DNA of 40,757 nucleotides. Source: a filamentous cyanobacterium CCP2 (GTDB lineage Bacteria > Cyanobacteriota > Cyanobacteriia > Elainellales > Elainellaceae). This document shows positions 8,583 through 17,782 of this stretch, one piece after another. Numbering within the stretch: position 1 is the stretch's first letter; every line of letters starts with the position of its first letter. The notes below the pieces were generated by a model that saw only the letters and a list, made by a program, of their open reading frames with translations, had not been told where the DNA came from and made no database searches. The position numbers and the translations under genes were made by a program. The stretch covers positions 1 through 40,757 of the forward strand of contig PVWD01000022.1 of the NCBI GenBank assembly GCA_003003615.1. The letters run 5' to 3'.

Positions 8583-10850
8583 CTAGCCTACCGAGATGAT
8601 CCGTGCCAGGAAGAATGCCCAAGTTGTAACAATTCCACCTAGCAGATAGTGAGCCACCCCAACCGCGCGACCCTGAATGATGCTCAGAGCACGAGGCTGA
8701 ATTGAAGGGGCTACATTGAGCTTGTTGTGCGCCCAAACGATCGACTCAATTAGCTCTTGCCAATAGCCACGACCACTGAACAAGAACATGAGGCTGAATG
8801 CCCAAACAAAGTGAGCACCGAGGAACAGCAAGCCATAAGCAGACAGAGCCGAACCGTAGGAGCCGATGACTTGAGCAGCTTGCGCCCACAGGAAGTCGCG
8901 GAGCCAACCGTTAATGGTCAACGCACTCTGGGCAAAGTTGCCGCCTGTAATGTGCGACACCGTTCCATCTGGCGAAACCGTGCCCCATACATCCGACTGC
9001 ATCTTCCAACTAAAGTGGAAAATCACAATCGACAGGGAGTTATACATCCAGAACAAACCGAGGAAAACATGATCCCAACCAGAAACCTGGCAGGTGCCAC
9101 CCCGACCGGGGCCATCGCAGGGGAAGCGGAAGCCCAAGTTCATCTTGTCTGGAATCAAACGCGAGCTACGGGCATACAGCACACCCTTCAAGAGGATGAG
9201 AGCCGTTACGTGAATCGTGAAGGCGTGAATATGGTGAACCATGAAATCTGCCGTGCCCAGAGCGATCGGCATCATGGCAACCTTACCGCCCACTGCCACC
9301 ACATCACCACCAAAGGCAAAGCTAGCGGGAGCCAAAGCATTTGGAGCCGTATTACCTGGAGCCATTAAGTGCAGGTTTTGCACCCATTGGGCAAACACAG
9401 GCTGAAGCTGGATTGCGGTGTCGGAGAACATGTCCTGAGGACGACCCAACGCTCGCATGGTGTCGTTGTGAATGTATAGACCAAAGCTGTGGAAGCCCAG
9501 GAAAATACAAACCCAGTTCAAGTGAGAAATGATGGCATCTCGGTGGCGAATCACGCGATCGAGCAAGTTATTCATGTTGGTTGCCGGATCGTAGTCCCGC
9601 ACCATGAAGATCGCCGCGTGTGCCCCAGCCCCCACAATCAGGAAGCCACCAATCCACATGTGATGCGTAAAGATGGACAACTGAGTTGGGTAATCCGTTG
9701 CCAGGTAAGGATAGGGCGGCATGGAATACATGTGGTGCGCCACCAAGATGGTGATCGAACCCAACATGGCCAAGTTCACCGACAACTGAGCATGCCAGGA
9801 GGTAGTGAGGTTCTCAAAGAGTCCCTTATGGCCTTCGCCAGTAAATGGCCCTTTGTGCGCCTCTAGAATCTGCTTCATGCTGTGACCAATGCCCCAGTTG
9901 GTGCGGTACATATGACCCGCCACAATGAACAGCACCGCCAAAGCCAAGTGATGGTGAGCCGTATCAGACAGCCACAGACCGCCTGTAACGGGGTTCAAAC
10001 CACCCTTAAAGGTGAGGAAGTCTGCATAAGCTCCCCAGTTGAGGGTGAAGAAAGGAATGACCCCGCTGGGGATACCCCAATCCACACTGGGATAAAGATC
10101 CTTCATTAAGCCAGGATTGAGGATGAACTCATGGGGTAAAGGAATATCCTTCACAGGAACCCCAGCATCCAAGAGCTTATTAATGGGCAGTGAAACGTGG
10201 ATTTGGTGCCCTGCCCAAGACAAACAGCCCAGACCCAGCAAACCTGCCAGGTGGTGGTTCATCATGGACTCCACGTTTTGGAACCACTCCAGCTTTGGAG
10301 CACGCTTGTGGTAGTGGAACCAGCCTGCGAATAGCATCAAGCCAGCCATGACCAGACCGCCGATCGCGGTGCAGTAAAGCTGATACTCATTGGTGATACC
10401 AGACGCACGCCACAGTTGGAAGAAACCAGAGGTGATTTGAATCCCTCGGAATCCGCCGCCAACATCTGCATTCAAAATTTCTTGACCAACAATCGGCCAA
10501 ACCACCTGAGCACTAGGCTTAATGTTCAAGGGGTCAGCCAGCCATGCTGAATAATTAGAGAACTTCGCGCCATGGAAGTACATGCCACTGAGCCAAATAA
10601 ACACAACGGCAAGGTGACCAAAGTGGGCGCTGAAGATCTTACGAGATATATCTTCTAGGTCACTGGTATGGCTATCAAAATCGTGAGCGTCGGCATGAAG
10701 GTTCCAAATCCAAGTCGTTGTCTTAGGGCCCTTCGCAAGGGTGCGATCGAAGTGACCGGGTTTTGCCCACTTCTCAAAAGAAGTAGGAACTGGGTCTTTA
10801 TCGACCACGACTTTAACCTTCTGCTCTCGCTCCCGTGGGGTAGTTGTCAT
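8583..10850 (-). CDS. psaA: Photosystem I core protein PsaA (P700 apoprotein A1)
   Basis: A 755-residue protein of full length for PsaA, partner of PsaB in the PSI reaction centre of the thylakoid membrane. The FX-binding loop [12 protein letters not shown] has its cysteines at residues 578 and 587. The segment [13 protein letters not shown] contains the methionine that normally serves as the A0 ligand, and the conserved [18 protein letters not shown] is present. The start ATG at 10850 is preceded by GAGGAGAG at good spacing. psaB follows after 213 bp. An 878-bp gene-free stretch lies upstream and probably holds its light-responsive promoters. Nothing in the protein departs from the standard form. 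Confidence 0.99.
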   Translation of the reverse strand: MTTTPREREQKVKVVVDKDPVPTSFEKWAKPGHFDRTLAKGPKTTTWIWNLHADAHDFDSHTSDLEDISRKIFSAHFGHLAVVFIWLSGMYFHGAKFSNYSAWLADPLNIKPSAQVVWPIVGQEILNADVGGGFRGIQITSGFFQLWRASGITNEYQLYCTAIGGLVMAGLMLFAGWFHYHKRAPKLEWFQNVESMMNHHLAGLLGLGCLSWAGHQIHVSLPINKLLDAGVPVKDIPLPHEFILNPGLMKDLYPSVDWGIPSGVIPFFTLNWGAYADFLTFKGGLNPVTGGLWLSDTAHHHLALAVLFIVAGHMYRTNWGIGHSMKQILEAHKGPFTGEGHKGLFENLTTSWHAQLSVNLAMLGSITILVAHHMYSMPPYPYLATDYPTQLSIFTHHMWIGGFLIVGAGAHAAIFMVRDYDPATNMNNLLDRVIRHRDAIISHLNWVCIFLGFHSFGLYIHNDTMRALGRPQDMFSDTAIQLQPVFAQWVQNLHLMAPGNTAPNALAPASFAFGGDVVAVGGKVAMMPIALGTADFMVHHIHAFTIHVTALILLKGVLYARSSRLIPDKMNLGFRFPCDGPGRGGTCQVSGWDHVFLGLFWMYNSLSIVIFHFSWKMQSDVWGTVSPDGTVSHITGGNFAQSALTINGWLRDFLWAQAAQVIGSYGSALSAYGLLFLGAHFVWAFSLMFLFSGRGYWQELIESIVWAHNKLNVAPSIQPRALSIIQGRAVGVAHYLLGGIVTTWAFFLARIISVG

Positions 10851-11728
10851 TCGAGAACTCTCCTCTCTCTAGACAAGGAACGAATGCCCACCCAAACAGC
10901 AATTTCCTCGTAGAACTCACCAGAGGACTGGCGATCGGCATGATGGGGCGTACAAGACCAGATGGGAGCGTCTATGAAAATCTAGACTCCGCCTTGCTTT
11001 ACCGAGGAAACCACCTGAAGCCACTATTTCGCGACATTGCCGAAACAGCCAATAGACTGAAACAGGCAAAATTGCTAAAACAGCGTTCATGGCTTGGGGA
11101 GGTACTGACGAGCATTATAAAACTGTATTTCAACGCTCATTAAGCAGGTTAACAATATTTCAAATTGGCAAATCCTTGATCCACCGGGATTCCAGACAAA
11201 TCATCAGCAAAGAATTGGCCTTCTATTGAATATTATTCATAAATCGAAACATTTCAACGCTTTCCATAGAAAAGTGCCAAGGAGCGAGATCTCACAGGAC
11301 TTTGCAGCAACTTAATATTTTTTAAGCTTTAACCACGCTCTTATTTTTCACCTATGAATTTCTTATCTATTTCATAGAGATCAACAAATTGTTTCTGAGC
11401 ATTAAATAAACATTTATGCAAGCAAGTTTTAGTAATGTAAATGTTTTAGACAAGACACTTCAATAAATAGAAATGCATCGAAATTGGTGTAGCGCAAAAT
11501 TGCATGGATGAAGTGGGTTTGGTAGGCAGCAGCGGGGATTAGGCGTAGTTTCATCAACCCTGAGGAGGAAGATTTTTGAGCAAGCTTTTTATAAGCTGAG
11601 GCAGCATTCCCGTGCAAAATTTTGGGAGCCTTGTGGGAAGTTGCCTTCGGAGCAAGTCTCACATTCACCTTGCAGAATAGAAACTAGGTGATTCCATTGC
11701 CCTGCTAATTTACCCCGGTTAAATAGCC
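10851..11728. other. 878-bp intergenic region between divergent psaA and P-type ATPase genes
   Basis: No convincing gene lies here. A 99-codon plus-strand frame starts inside psaA and has no family resemblance. The part from about 11150 to 11480 is A/T-rich with runs such as AATATTTTTTAAGC. One candidate psaA promoter can be seen (11114-11143, minus strand). A partial TTTACATT element on the minus strand near 11440 resembles half of the HLR1 motif bound by RpaB at photosystem genes, but its second half is poor. The region most likely holds promoters for both flanking genes. Confidence 0.6.
11114..11143 (-). promoter_or_regulatory. Candidate psaA promoter
   Basis: On the minus strand a perfect TATAAT (plus 11114-11119) is preceded, after 18 bp, by TTAATG (plus 11138-11143). 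This would give a psaA 5' leader of about 255 bases; long leaders and several start sites are usual for cyanobacterial psaA. The -35 element is weak, so this remains a candidate. Confidence 0.35.
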
Positions 11729-14488
11729 ATGAAAAACTCCGCGACGGATCGCCGCCAGGAGCCTCCATATTATGAACTTCCAGCCTCAGAGGTTGTTCAG
11801 TCCCTTGGCAGCCACCCAGAGAAAGGATTGACCACACCAGAGGTTAAAAGCCGGATCGATCGCTTTGGCTTCAACGAACTTAAAGCAAAGCCCGCTAAAC
11901 CAGCTTGGTTAAGGTTCCTAGCGCAGTTTAACCAGGCACTCTTATATATCCTGCTGGTTGCCGGATTGATTAAGGCATTTTTAGGATCTTGGACAAATGC
12001 CATTGTGATTTGGGGCGTAACGGTCATTAACGCCATTATTGGGTTTGTTCAAGAATCAAAGGCGGAAGGGGCGATCGCCTCTTTAGCAGCAGCCGTTACC
12101 ACTGAGGCAACCGTCGTTCGGGATGAAAAAACCCTGCGAATTCCGTCGCGGGAACTCGTTCCAGGAGATGTGGTGCAGTTGGCATCGGGAGATAAGGTTC
12201 CTGCGGATGTACGGCTGCTGACGGCTCGCAACCTGCAAATTGATGAATCGGCTCTGACGGGTGAATCCGTCCCGGTTGAGAAAACCTATACTCCGTTGAA
12301 TGCTGGAACCCCTCTAGCTGAACGGGTCAACATGGCCTACGCTGGCAGTTTCGTGACCTTTGGGCAGGGAAGCGGGGTTGTGGTTGCCACTGCTGGAGCC
12401 ACTGAAGTCGGGCAAATTTCGCAATCCATTGAGCAGCGCGCGAACCTCAGTACGCCCCTCACCCGGAAGTTTGCCAAGTTCAGCCACACATTACTTTATG
12501 TAATCCTATCCCTGGCAGCTTTAACCTTTGCCGTCGGCTTGGGGCGGGGGCAATCCTGGGCAGAAATGTTTGAGGCGGCCGTGGCGTTGGCAGTCAGTGC
12601 GATTCCAGAAGGGCTGCCCGCAGTGGTGACGGTGACGCTGGCCATTGGAGTCGATCGCATGGCCAAACGACACGCCATTATTCGCAAACTTCCCGCCGTC
12701 GAGGCCCTGGGTGGAGCAACGGTGATTTGTTCCGATAAAACGGGTACGCTTACCGAAAACCAGATGACGGTTCAAGTCATTTACGCGGGCGGAGAACATT
12801 ACAGCATCAGCGGTACAGGCTACGACCCGGATGGCGAAATTGGTCATGTGGAAGAAAACACAGGGAGAGACTATCCCCGATCGAACCCTGTATTAAAAGA
12901 ATGCCTGATGGCAGGGGTACTGTGTAATGACTCCCATCTGGAAGTGAAAGAGGGCCGCTGGACGGTGGTGGGCGATCCGACGGAAGGGGCATTGATTACG
13001 GTGGGGCAAAAAGCGGGATATGTGCGGGCTGAACTCGCTCAAAAAGTGCCTCGGATTGATAGCATCCCGTTTGAATCAGATTTTCAATACATGGCAACGC
13101 TGAACGAAGTGCAAGACCCAACCCTGGAACTGGGTGAACCCGGCAGCCACATTATTTTTGTGAAAGGCTCAGTCGAGGCGATCGTCAGCCGAGCATCCCA
13201 TATGTTGATGGCAAATGGGCAAGCCGTACCGTTAGATACAGAAATCATTCACCAGCAAGCCGAAGCGATCGCCCAGCACGGGTTACGGGTTCTGGCCTTT
13301 GCCAAAAAGCCTATCTCCCCTGAGCAAACCACCCTGGATCATTCAGATATCGAGTCCGGGCTGATCTTCCTGGGACTGCAAGGCATGATTGACCCACCCA
13401 GAGAGGAGGCCATCCGAGCCGTCCGGGCCTGCCAAACAGCCGGAATCCAGGTGAAGATGATTACGGGTGATCACATCACCACTGCCAAAGCCATTGCCGA
13501 ACGCATTGGGCTGCAAAGAGATCGAGAGGTTCTTGCCTTTACCGGGCAGCAGCTTGAGCAAATTGATGACCAAACCCTGAAGCAAATTGCCGAGGATGGC
13601 TCTGTTTTTGCCAGGGTCGCTCCGGCTCAAAAGCTCCGTTTAGTGGAAGCGTTGCAATCTAAGGGCGAAATTGTGGCGATGACGGGCGATGGCGTGAATG
13701 ATGCCCCTGCCCTCAAGCAGGCAGACATTGGCATTGCAATGGGGGGAGCCGGAACCGACGTGGCCAAAGAAGCCTCAGATATGTTGCTGACGGATGATAA
13801 TTTTGCCTCGATCGAAGCTGCCGTTGAGGAAGGGCGCACCGTTTACCAGAACTTGCAAAAAGCGATCGCCTTCCTGCTCCCGGTGAATGGTGGCGAGTCA
13901 ATGACGATTTTGATTAGCGCGATCCTGGGTCGAGTTTTGCCGATTCTTTCCCTGCAAGTGCTGTGGCTTAATATGGTGAACTCGGTGGCAATGACGGTGC
14001 CGCTTTCCTTCGAGCCAAAGAGCCGGGGTGTGATGCAGCGTCCTCCCCTTGACCCGCGCCAGCCCTTACTGTCCAAAAACCTCTTAAAGCGCATCCTGGC
14101 CGTTTCTGTATTTAACTGGATTTTGATTTTTGGCATCTTTGAATGGGCCCGCGAAACCACTGGAGGAGATCTAGCCATTGCCCGGACGATGGCCATTCAA
14201 GCCCTTGTTGCCGGACGGGTCATTTACCTCCTGAGCATTAGCCATCTGGGAGCAGCGATCGTTGATCGGTTACGAGGTCGAGACGTTTCCATTAGCGGTG
14301 CTACGGCCGTTGGGCTGGGAATTTTAGTCACGATCGTCTTGCAAATTTTGTTTAGCCAGTGGGATTTAATGAATGCCCTCTTCCGCACGGCACCGCTCAA
14401 CCTCAATCAATGGCTAATTTGCCTTGCCGCCGGACTGCCCATGCTGCCGCTCACCATCTTTGTAAATCGAATCGATCCACCAAATTAG
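11729..14488 (+). CDS. P2-type cation-transporting P-type ATPase
   Basis: A 919-residue membrane ATPase with all catalytic motifs: actuator TGES (177-180), PEGLP in M4 (293-297), the phosphorylation motif DKTGT with Asp336, KGS (479-481) in the nucleotide-binding domain, TGD (579-581) and GDGVND (653-658). The N-terminal cation-ATPase domain and four C-terminal helices fit the PacL/SERCA-like P2 group. The M5 segment PVNGGES (718-724) keeps a Glu, but M6 reads WLNMVNSVAM (746-755), where Ca2+ pumps normally have N-x-x-T-D. The missing Asp argues against simple Ca2+-ATPase specificity; Na+, K+, H+ or another cation is possible. It is monocistronic, with an inverted repeat (14492-14518) directly after the stop. 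The start has no strong ribosome binding site. Confidence 0.92.
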   Translation: MKNSATDRRQEPPYYELPASEVVQSLGSHPEKGLTTPEVKSRIDRFGFNELKAKPAKPAWLRFLAQFNQALLYILLVAGLIKAFLGSWTNAIVIWGVTVINAIIGFVQESKAEGAIASLAAAVTTEATVVRDEKTLRIPSRELVPGDVVQLASGDKVPADVRLLTARNLQIDESALTGESVPVEKTYTPLNAGTPLAERVNMAYAGSFVTFGQGSGVVVATAGATEVGQISQSIEQRANLSTPLTRKFAKFSHTLLYVILSLAALTFAVGLGRGQSWAEMFEAAVALAVSAIPEGLPAVVTVTLAIGVDRMAKRHAIIRKLPAVEALGGATVICSDKTGTLTENQMTVQVIYAGGEHYSISGTGYDPDGEIGHVEENTGRDYPRSNPVLKECLMAGVLCNDSHLEVKEGRWTVVGDPTEGALITVGQKAGYVRAELAQKVPRIDSIPFESDFQYMATLNEVQDPTLELGEPGSHIIFVKGSVEAIVSRASHMLMANGQAVPLDTEIIHQQAEAIAQHGLRVLAFAKKPISPEQTTLDHSDIESGLIFLGLQGMIDPPREEAIRAVRACQTAGIQVKMITGDHITTAKAIAERIGLQRDREVLAFTGQQLEQIDDQTLKQIAEDGSVFARVAPAQKLRLVEALQSKGEIVAMTGDGVNDAPALKQADIGIAMGGAGTDVAKEASDMLLTDDNFASIEAAVEEGRTVYQNLQKAIAFLLPVNGGESMTILISAILGRVLPILSLQVLWLNMVNSVAMTVPLSFEPKSRGVMQRPPLDPRQPLLSKNLLKRILAVSVFNWILIFGIFEWARETTGGDLAIARTMAIQALVAGRVIYLLSISHLGAAIVDRLRGRDVSISGATAVGLGILVTIVLQILFSQWDLMNALFRTAPLNLNQWLICLAAGLPMLPLTIFVNRIDPPN

Positions 14489-14491
14489 GTC

Positions 14492-14518
14492 GTAGGGGCA
14501 TTGCAGCCATGCTCCTAC
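14492..14518. repeat. Dispersed palindromic repeat (GTAGGGGCAT type)
   Basis: Arms GTAGGGGCAT (14492-14501) and ATGCTCCTAC (14509-14518) form a 10-bp stem with one G-U pair around a 7-base loop, immediately after the P-type ATPase stop. It belongs to the GTAG...CTAC class of short palindromes seen between cyanobacterial genes. Related copies in this window are at 30786-30813 and 34272-34299. It may help end transcription, although no T-tract follows. Confidence 0.55.
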
Positions 14519-14611
14519 AATTCATGCCATCCTTCAGCAACCCTCAACAAACTCCACCCAACAAACTATCGTGGCTTCAACGAGAATGTTAGTGAAGCGT
14601 TCACATTCCCT

Positions 14612-15208
14612 ATGTCTCTTTGGCCATACATCACTCCTGGTATTCCCGATCGCCTGTTTGAACGAATCCCTGGCATCCCTTTGAGTAAGCGCGAAGTGCG
14701 GGGGTTGCTGCTTTCCATGCTGCGACTTAAAACGAACTCGGTGCTGTGGGATATTGGAGCCGGAACTGGAACCATTCCCGTTGAGGCAGGCTTACTGTGT
14801 CCTAAAGGGCAGGTGATTGCGATCGAGCGGGATGAGGAAGTGGCAAGCTTGATTCGGCGAAACTGCGATCGGTTTGGGGTGAAGAATGTAGAAGTTGTTG
14901 AAGGGAGTGCCCCAGATTGTTTGGATGAGCTAGTTAAAGCCCCAGACTGCGTTTGTGTGGAAGGGGGGCAGCCCATTAAAGAAATTTTGCAAGCGGTTTG
15001 GCAACGCCTTCAGCCTCAAGGCCGCATCGTGGCAACAGCAACCAACTTTGAAAGCCTATATGCCATTTCAGAAGGCTTAGCAGAACTACAGGTGCGGAAC
15101 ATTGAAGTGGTGCAGTCTGCCGTTAATCGGTTGGAGACACGGGGCAGCCGTCAAGTGTTTGCAGCCGTTGACCCCATTTTTGTGCTGAGTGGAGAAAAGC
15201 TGGATTAA
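14612..15208 (+). CDS. cbiT: Precorrin-6B C15-methyltransferase/decarboxylase subunit CbiT
   Basis: With a start at the ATG at 14612 this is a 198-residue class I SAM methyltransferase. Motif I, DIGAGTGTIPVE, is at residues 47-58, followed by AIERDEE, VEVVEGSAPD and the CVCVEGGQPIKEI segment. The N-terminus MSLWPYITPGIPD is the typical CbiT beginning. CbiT methylates C15 and decarboxylates the acetate side chain of the corrin precursor in cobalamin synthesis; the C5-methylating CbiE partner is not in this window. An in-frame start at 14501 would add 37 residues without family character and overlap the inverted repeat, so it is rejected. The gene ends 11 bp from a convergent gene. Confidence 0.88.
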   Translation: MSLWPYITPGIPDRLFERIPGIPLSKREVRGLLLSMLRLKTNSVLWDIGAGTGTIPVEAGLLCPKGQVIAIERDEEVASLIRRNCDRFGVKNVEVVEGSAPDCLDELVKAPDCVCVEGGQPIKEILQAVWQRLQPQGRIVATATNFESLYAISEGLAELQVRNIEVVQSAVNRLETRGSRQVFAAVDPIFVLSGEKLD

Positions 15209-15219
15209 TTCGGTGCAGA

Positions 15220-15597
15220 TTAGTTGGGTGCAGCAGACTGCCTTTGTAATTCTGCGACTTGCTCCTCCAGGATAATAATTCGCTCTCTAAGTTCAATGGC
15301 GAGGGTGGCCAAGCGATCGAACATGGGGTCAGAGGAGGGAGGAGCCACAGCAGCACTGCCCGATTCCGGCGGAGAAGAATAGGTATAGTTCAGCCCAATA
15401 CTGGAACTAATGCGCGAAACATCACTCTCTAAGCGGTTAAGGCGCGATCGAAGGGATGAGTTTTCCGTTTCCAAACGAGACACCCGCGAGGTGAGAAATG
15501 ATGGATTTTGAGCGGGGGACAAAGTTTGCCAGCCAAAAACCAGCAGCAGAGACAACACAACCACAGTCAAAAGATTGAGCCATTTAGAGGAAAACAT
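15220..15597 (-). CDS. Membrane-anchored coiled-coil protein, function unknown
   Basis: A 125-residue protein. Residues 5-22 (KWLNLLTVVVLSLLLVFG) form one N-terminal transmembrane anchor or uncleaved signal. A heptad-like coiled coil follows (residues 33-65, RVSRLETENSSLRSRLNRLE), then a Pro/Ser/Ala-rich linker (about 74-90) and a second short coiled coil to the end (LRERIIILEEQVAELQRQ). Similar short anchored coiled-coil proteins occur widely in cyanobacteria without known function. It is convergent with cbiT and divergent from the histidine kinase at 15741. It could act as an envelope or thylakoid scaffold; nothing in the sequence decides. Confidence 0.75.
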   Translation of the reverse strand: MFSSKWLNLLTVVVLSLLLVFGWQTLSPAQNPSFLTSRVSRLETENSSLRSRLNRLESDVSRISSSIGLNYTYSSPPESGSAAVAPPSSDPMFDRLATLAIELRERIIILEEQVAELQRQSAAPN

Positions 15598-15740
15598 GAT
15601 GCCATCGCCAGATCTATCTTTTTCATCCTAGAACTTTCGTCGAAGGGTTTGGTTAGCTGGCTAAGGTTCAGGGGAATCCTGTAGGGATATCTGGCTTCTG
15701 TGCTCACACCAATCTGGTTACACCAATCACCATTCGCCCT

Positions 15741-17774
15741 ATGTCCGAGCCTTATCCTGAGTTAAAAAATCATTTTGATGGTCAGCAATCTCTTAAACGA
15801 TATGCTGAGCAAGTCACCGAGCTATATCACAATGCACCGTGCGGCTATCATTCCTTGGATGCCGATGGGCTGTTTGTTCAAATTAACGACACTGAACTGA
15901 ACTGGCTAGGATATACGCGCAGTGAGCTTGTTGGCAAGAAGCAATTTGTTGATTTACTCACGCCCAACAGCATTGAAGTCTTTCAACAACATTTCTCGCA
16001 ATCCTCTCCATGCCAACCACAAGGCTGTATGCATCATGTTGAACTTGAGATGCTTCGATCGGACGGCAGTGTGATTCCGGTACTCATTAATTCAACTGCT
16101 GTAAAAGATGCTGAAGATAATTATTTACTCAGCCGATTTACTGTTTTTAATATCACCGATCGCAAAGAAACAGAAGCAGCCTTAAGACAAGCATATGAAG
16201 ACTTAGAAGTACGAGTCGCAGAACGAACCAGCGAACTGAAACAAACGGTTATTCAATTAGAACAAGAAATTCTCGAACGACAGCGCAGCGAAGCGGAACG
16301 GGAACGAACCGAGAAAGCATTGCGGCAGTCTGAATCACAACTGAGGGAGAAAGCCCAACGAGAGCGGCTCCTCAATCGTTTAACCAATCAAATTCGCAGT
16401 TCGCTAGACCTCAACCAGATTTTAAATACCGCAGTTCAAGCCATTTACCACCACCTAGAAATCGATCGGTGTACATTCCTTTGGTATCGCCTGGATGGAG
16501 ACGAGCCTTACTGGGAAGTGGTACAAGAAGCAAAGCGGCCAGAGTTGCCCAGCAGAGCAGGGCTGAAGATTCCGGCAGCCGATATTTTGCCCCTAACCGA
16601 GCAATGCTTCAAAAGACGCATTATCTGCATTGATGATGTGCAAATCATGACAGAGCGATCGTCTCAACAGTTTTTTCTGGATCAGGGGTACACTGCTGTA
16701 TTAGGTTTACCCATTCACACCCAATCTGAGGAAGTTGGCATTGTTAGCTGCACGCATTCCGTTGGCACACACACCTGGGATGCAGACGAAGTAGAGTTGC
16801 TGCAATCGGTTGCAGATAATTTATCGATCGCCATTGACCAGGCTGAGCTTTACAAACAAAGCCGCGTGACAGCCGAAATTGCCCAAATGCAGGCCCAGCA
16901 ACTGGAAAATGCGCTCCAAGAACTACAGCGCACCCAAGCCCAGATGATTCAAAGCGAAAAAATGTCTAGTTTGGGTCAATTAGTCGCAGGCGTAGCCCAC
17001 GAGATCAACAATCCAGTGAACTTTATCTACGGCAACCTCAACCACGCCAATGAATATACTCAAGATGTATTAAATCTCTTAAAGCTTTACCAAAAGCACT
17101 ATCCTGACCCCGATGCCGAAATTCTGGCCGAAGCCGAAACGATCGACCTGGAATTTATTATGGAAGATTTGCCCAAGCTGTTATCTTCCATGAAGGTAGG
17201 AGCCGATCGCATCCAGAAAATTGTGTGGTCTTTACGCACCTTCTCCCGCATGGATGAAGCAGCGTTCAAAGCGGTGAATCTGCATGAAGGCATTGACAGC
17301 ACCCTGATGATTTTGCAAAACCGTCTCAAGGCAAGGCCGGAACGTCCTGCGATCGAAATCATCAAAGAGTATGGGCAGCTACCCCTTGTGGAATGCTACG
17401 CTGGGCAGCTAAACCAGGTATTTATGAATATTTTGAGCAATGCGATCGATGCAATGGAAGAGGCGATCGGAGAGCAAGGGGCAGCCCTTCTCAACCATTC
17501 AGCCGTTCTGCCACCGCAAATTTGTATCCGCACTGAAGTCCAAAATGACCGGGCAGTCATTCATATTACCGACACTGGCCCAGGAATGCCAGAAGCCGTG
17601 AGGCAACGCATTTTTGATCCCTTTTTCACAACAAAACCTGTGGGCAAAGGAACGGGTATGGGCATGTCCATTAGTTACCAAATCGTCACTGAAAAACATG
17701 GCGGAACCCTCCAGTGCATCTCTGCACCCGGAAAAGGAACAAAGTTTGTAATTGAAATTCCAATTCGGCAATGA
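15741..17774 (+). CDS. PAS-GAF sensor histidine kinase
   Basis: A 677-residue kinase without a predicted membrane segment, so probably cytosolic. Domains in order: a PAS domain (about 22-145, ending FTVFNITDRKETEAAL), a coiled coil (145-210), a GAF domain (about 212-372), a short coiled coil, a dimerisation/phosphoacceptor box with His420 in LGQLVAGVAHEINNPVNF, and a HATPase domain with N-box QVFMNILSNAID (559-570), G1 DTGPGMP (611-617) and G2 GKGTGMGMSISYQI (635-648). The GAF domain lacks an obvious conserved bilin-binding Cys context, so light sensing is not indicated. There is no receiver domain and no adjacent response regulator, making it an orphan kinase. It ends 8 bp from the convergent EI24-like gene. 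Confidence 0.93.
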   Translation: MSEPYPELKNHFDGQQSLKRYAEQVTELYHNAPCGYHSLDADGLFVQINDTELNWLGYTRSELVGKKQFVDLLTPNSIEVFQQHFSQSSPCQPQGCMHHVELEMLRSDGSVIPVLINSTAVKDAEDNYLLSRFTVFNITDRKETEAALRQAYEDLEVRVAERTSELKQTVIQLEQEILERQRSEAERERTEKALRQSESQLREKAQRERLLNRLTNQIRSSLDLNQILNTAVQAIYHHLEIDRCTFLWYRLDGDEPYWEVVQEAKRPELPSRAGLKIPAADILPLTEQCFKRRIICIDDVQIMTERSSQQFFLDQGYTAVLGLPIHTQSEEVGIVSCTHSVGTHTWDADEVELLQSVADNLSIAIDQAELYKQSRVTAEIAQMQAQQLENALQELQRTQAQMIQSEKMSSLGQLVAGVAHEINNPVNFIYGNLNHANEYTQDVLNLLKLYQKHYPDPDAEILAEAETIDLEFIMEDLPKLLSSMKVGADRIQKIVWSLRTFSRMDEAAFKAVNLHEGIDSTLMILQNRLKARPERPAIEIIKEYGQLPLVECYAGQLNQVFMNILSNAIDAMEEAIGEQGAALLNHSAVLPPQICIRTEVQNDRAVIHITDTGPGMPEAVRQRIFDPFFTTKPVGKGTGMGMSISYQIVTEKHGGTLQCISAPGKGTKFVIEIPIRQ

Positions 17775-17782
17775 ACACAGCC

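Noticed and set aside
8757-9368. Long plus-strand open frames antisense to psaA, with similar ones antisense to psaB (7092-7598, 7791-8378)
   Set aside because: They follow from the codon bias of highly expressed genes on the other strand; the translations have no protein-like pattern.
10844-11143. Plus-strand open frame of 99 codons starting inside psaA
   Set aside because: It overlaps the psaA start in antisense, has no ribosome binding site, no recognisable domain, and lies in the probable psaA promoter region.
11430-11450. HLR1 (RpaB) site upstream of psaA
   Set aside because: Only one TTTACATT half is convincing; the second half deviates too much to call a site.
11429-11668. Minus-strand 79-codon frame between psaA and the P-type ATPase gene
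   Set aside because: No ribosome binding site or recognisable pattern; it overlaps the probable promoter region of the ATPase gene.
14501-14611. Upstream in-frame start for cbiT
   Set aside because: It adds 37 residues with no family similarity and begins within a palindromic repeat; the ATG at 14612 gives the typical N-terminus.
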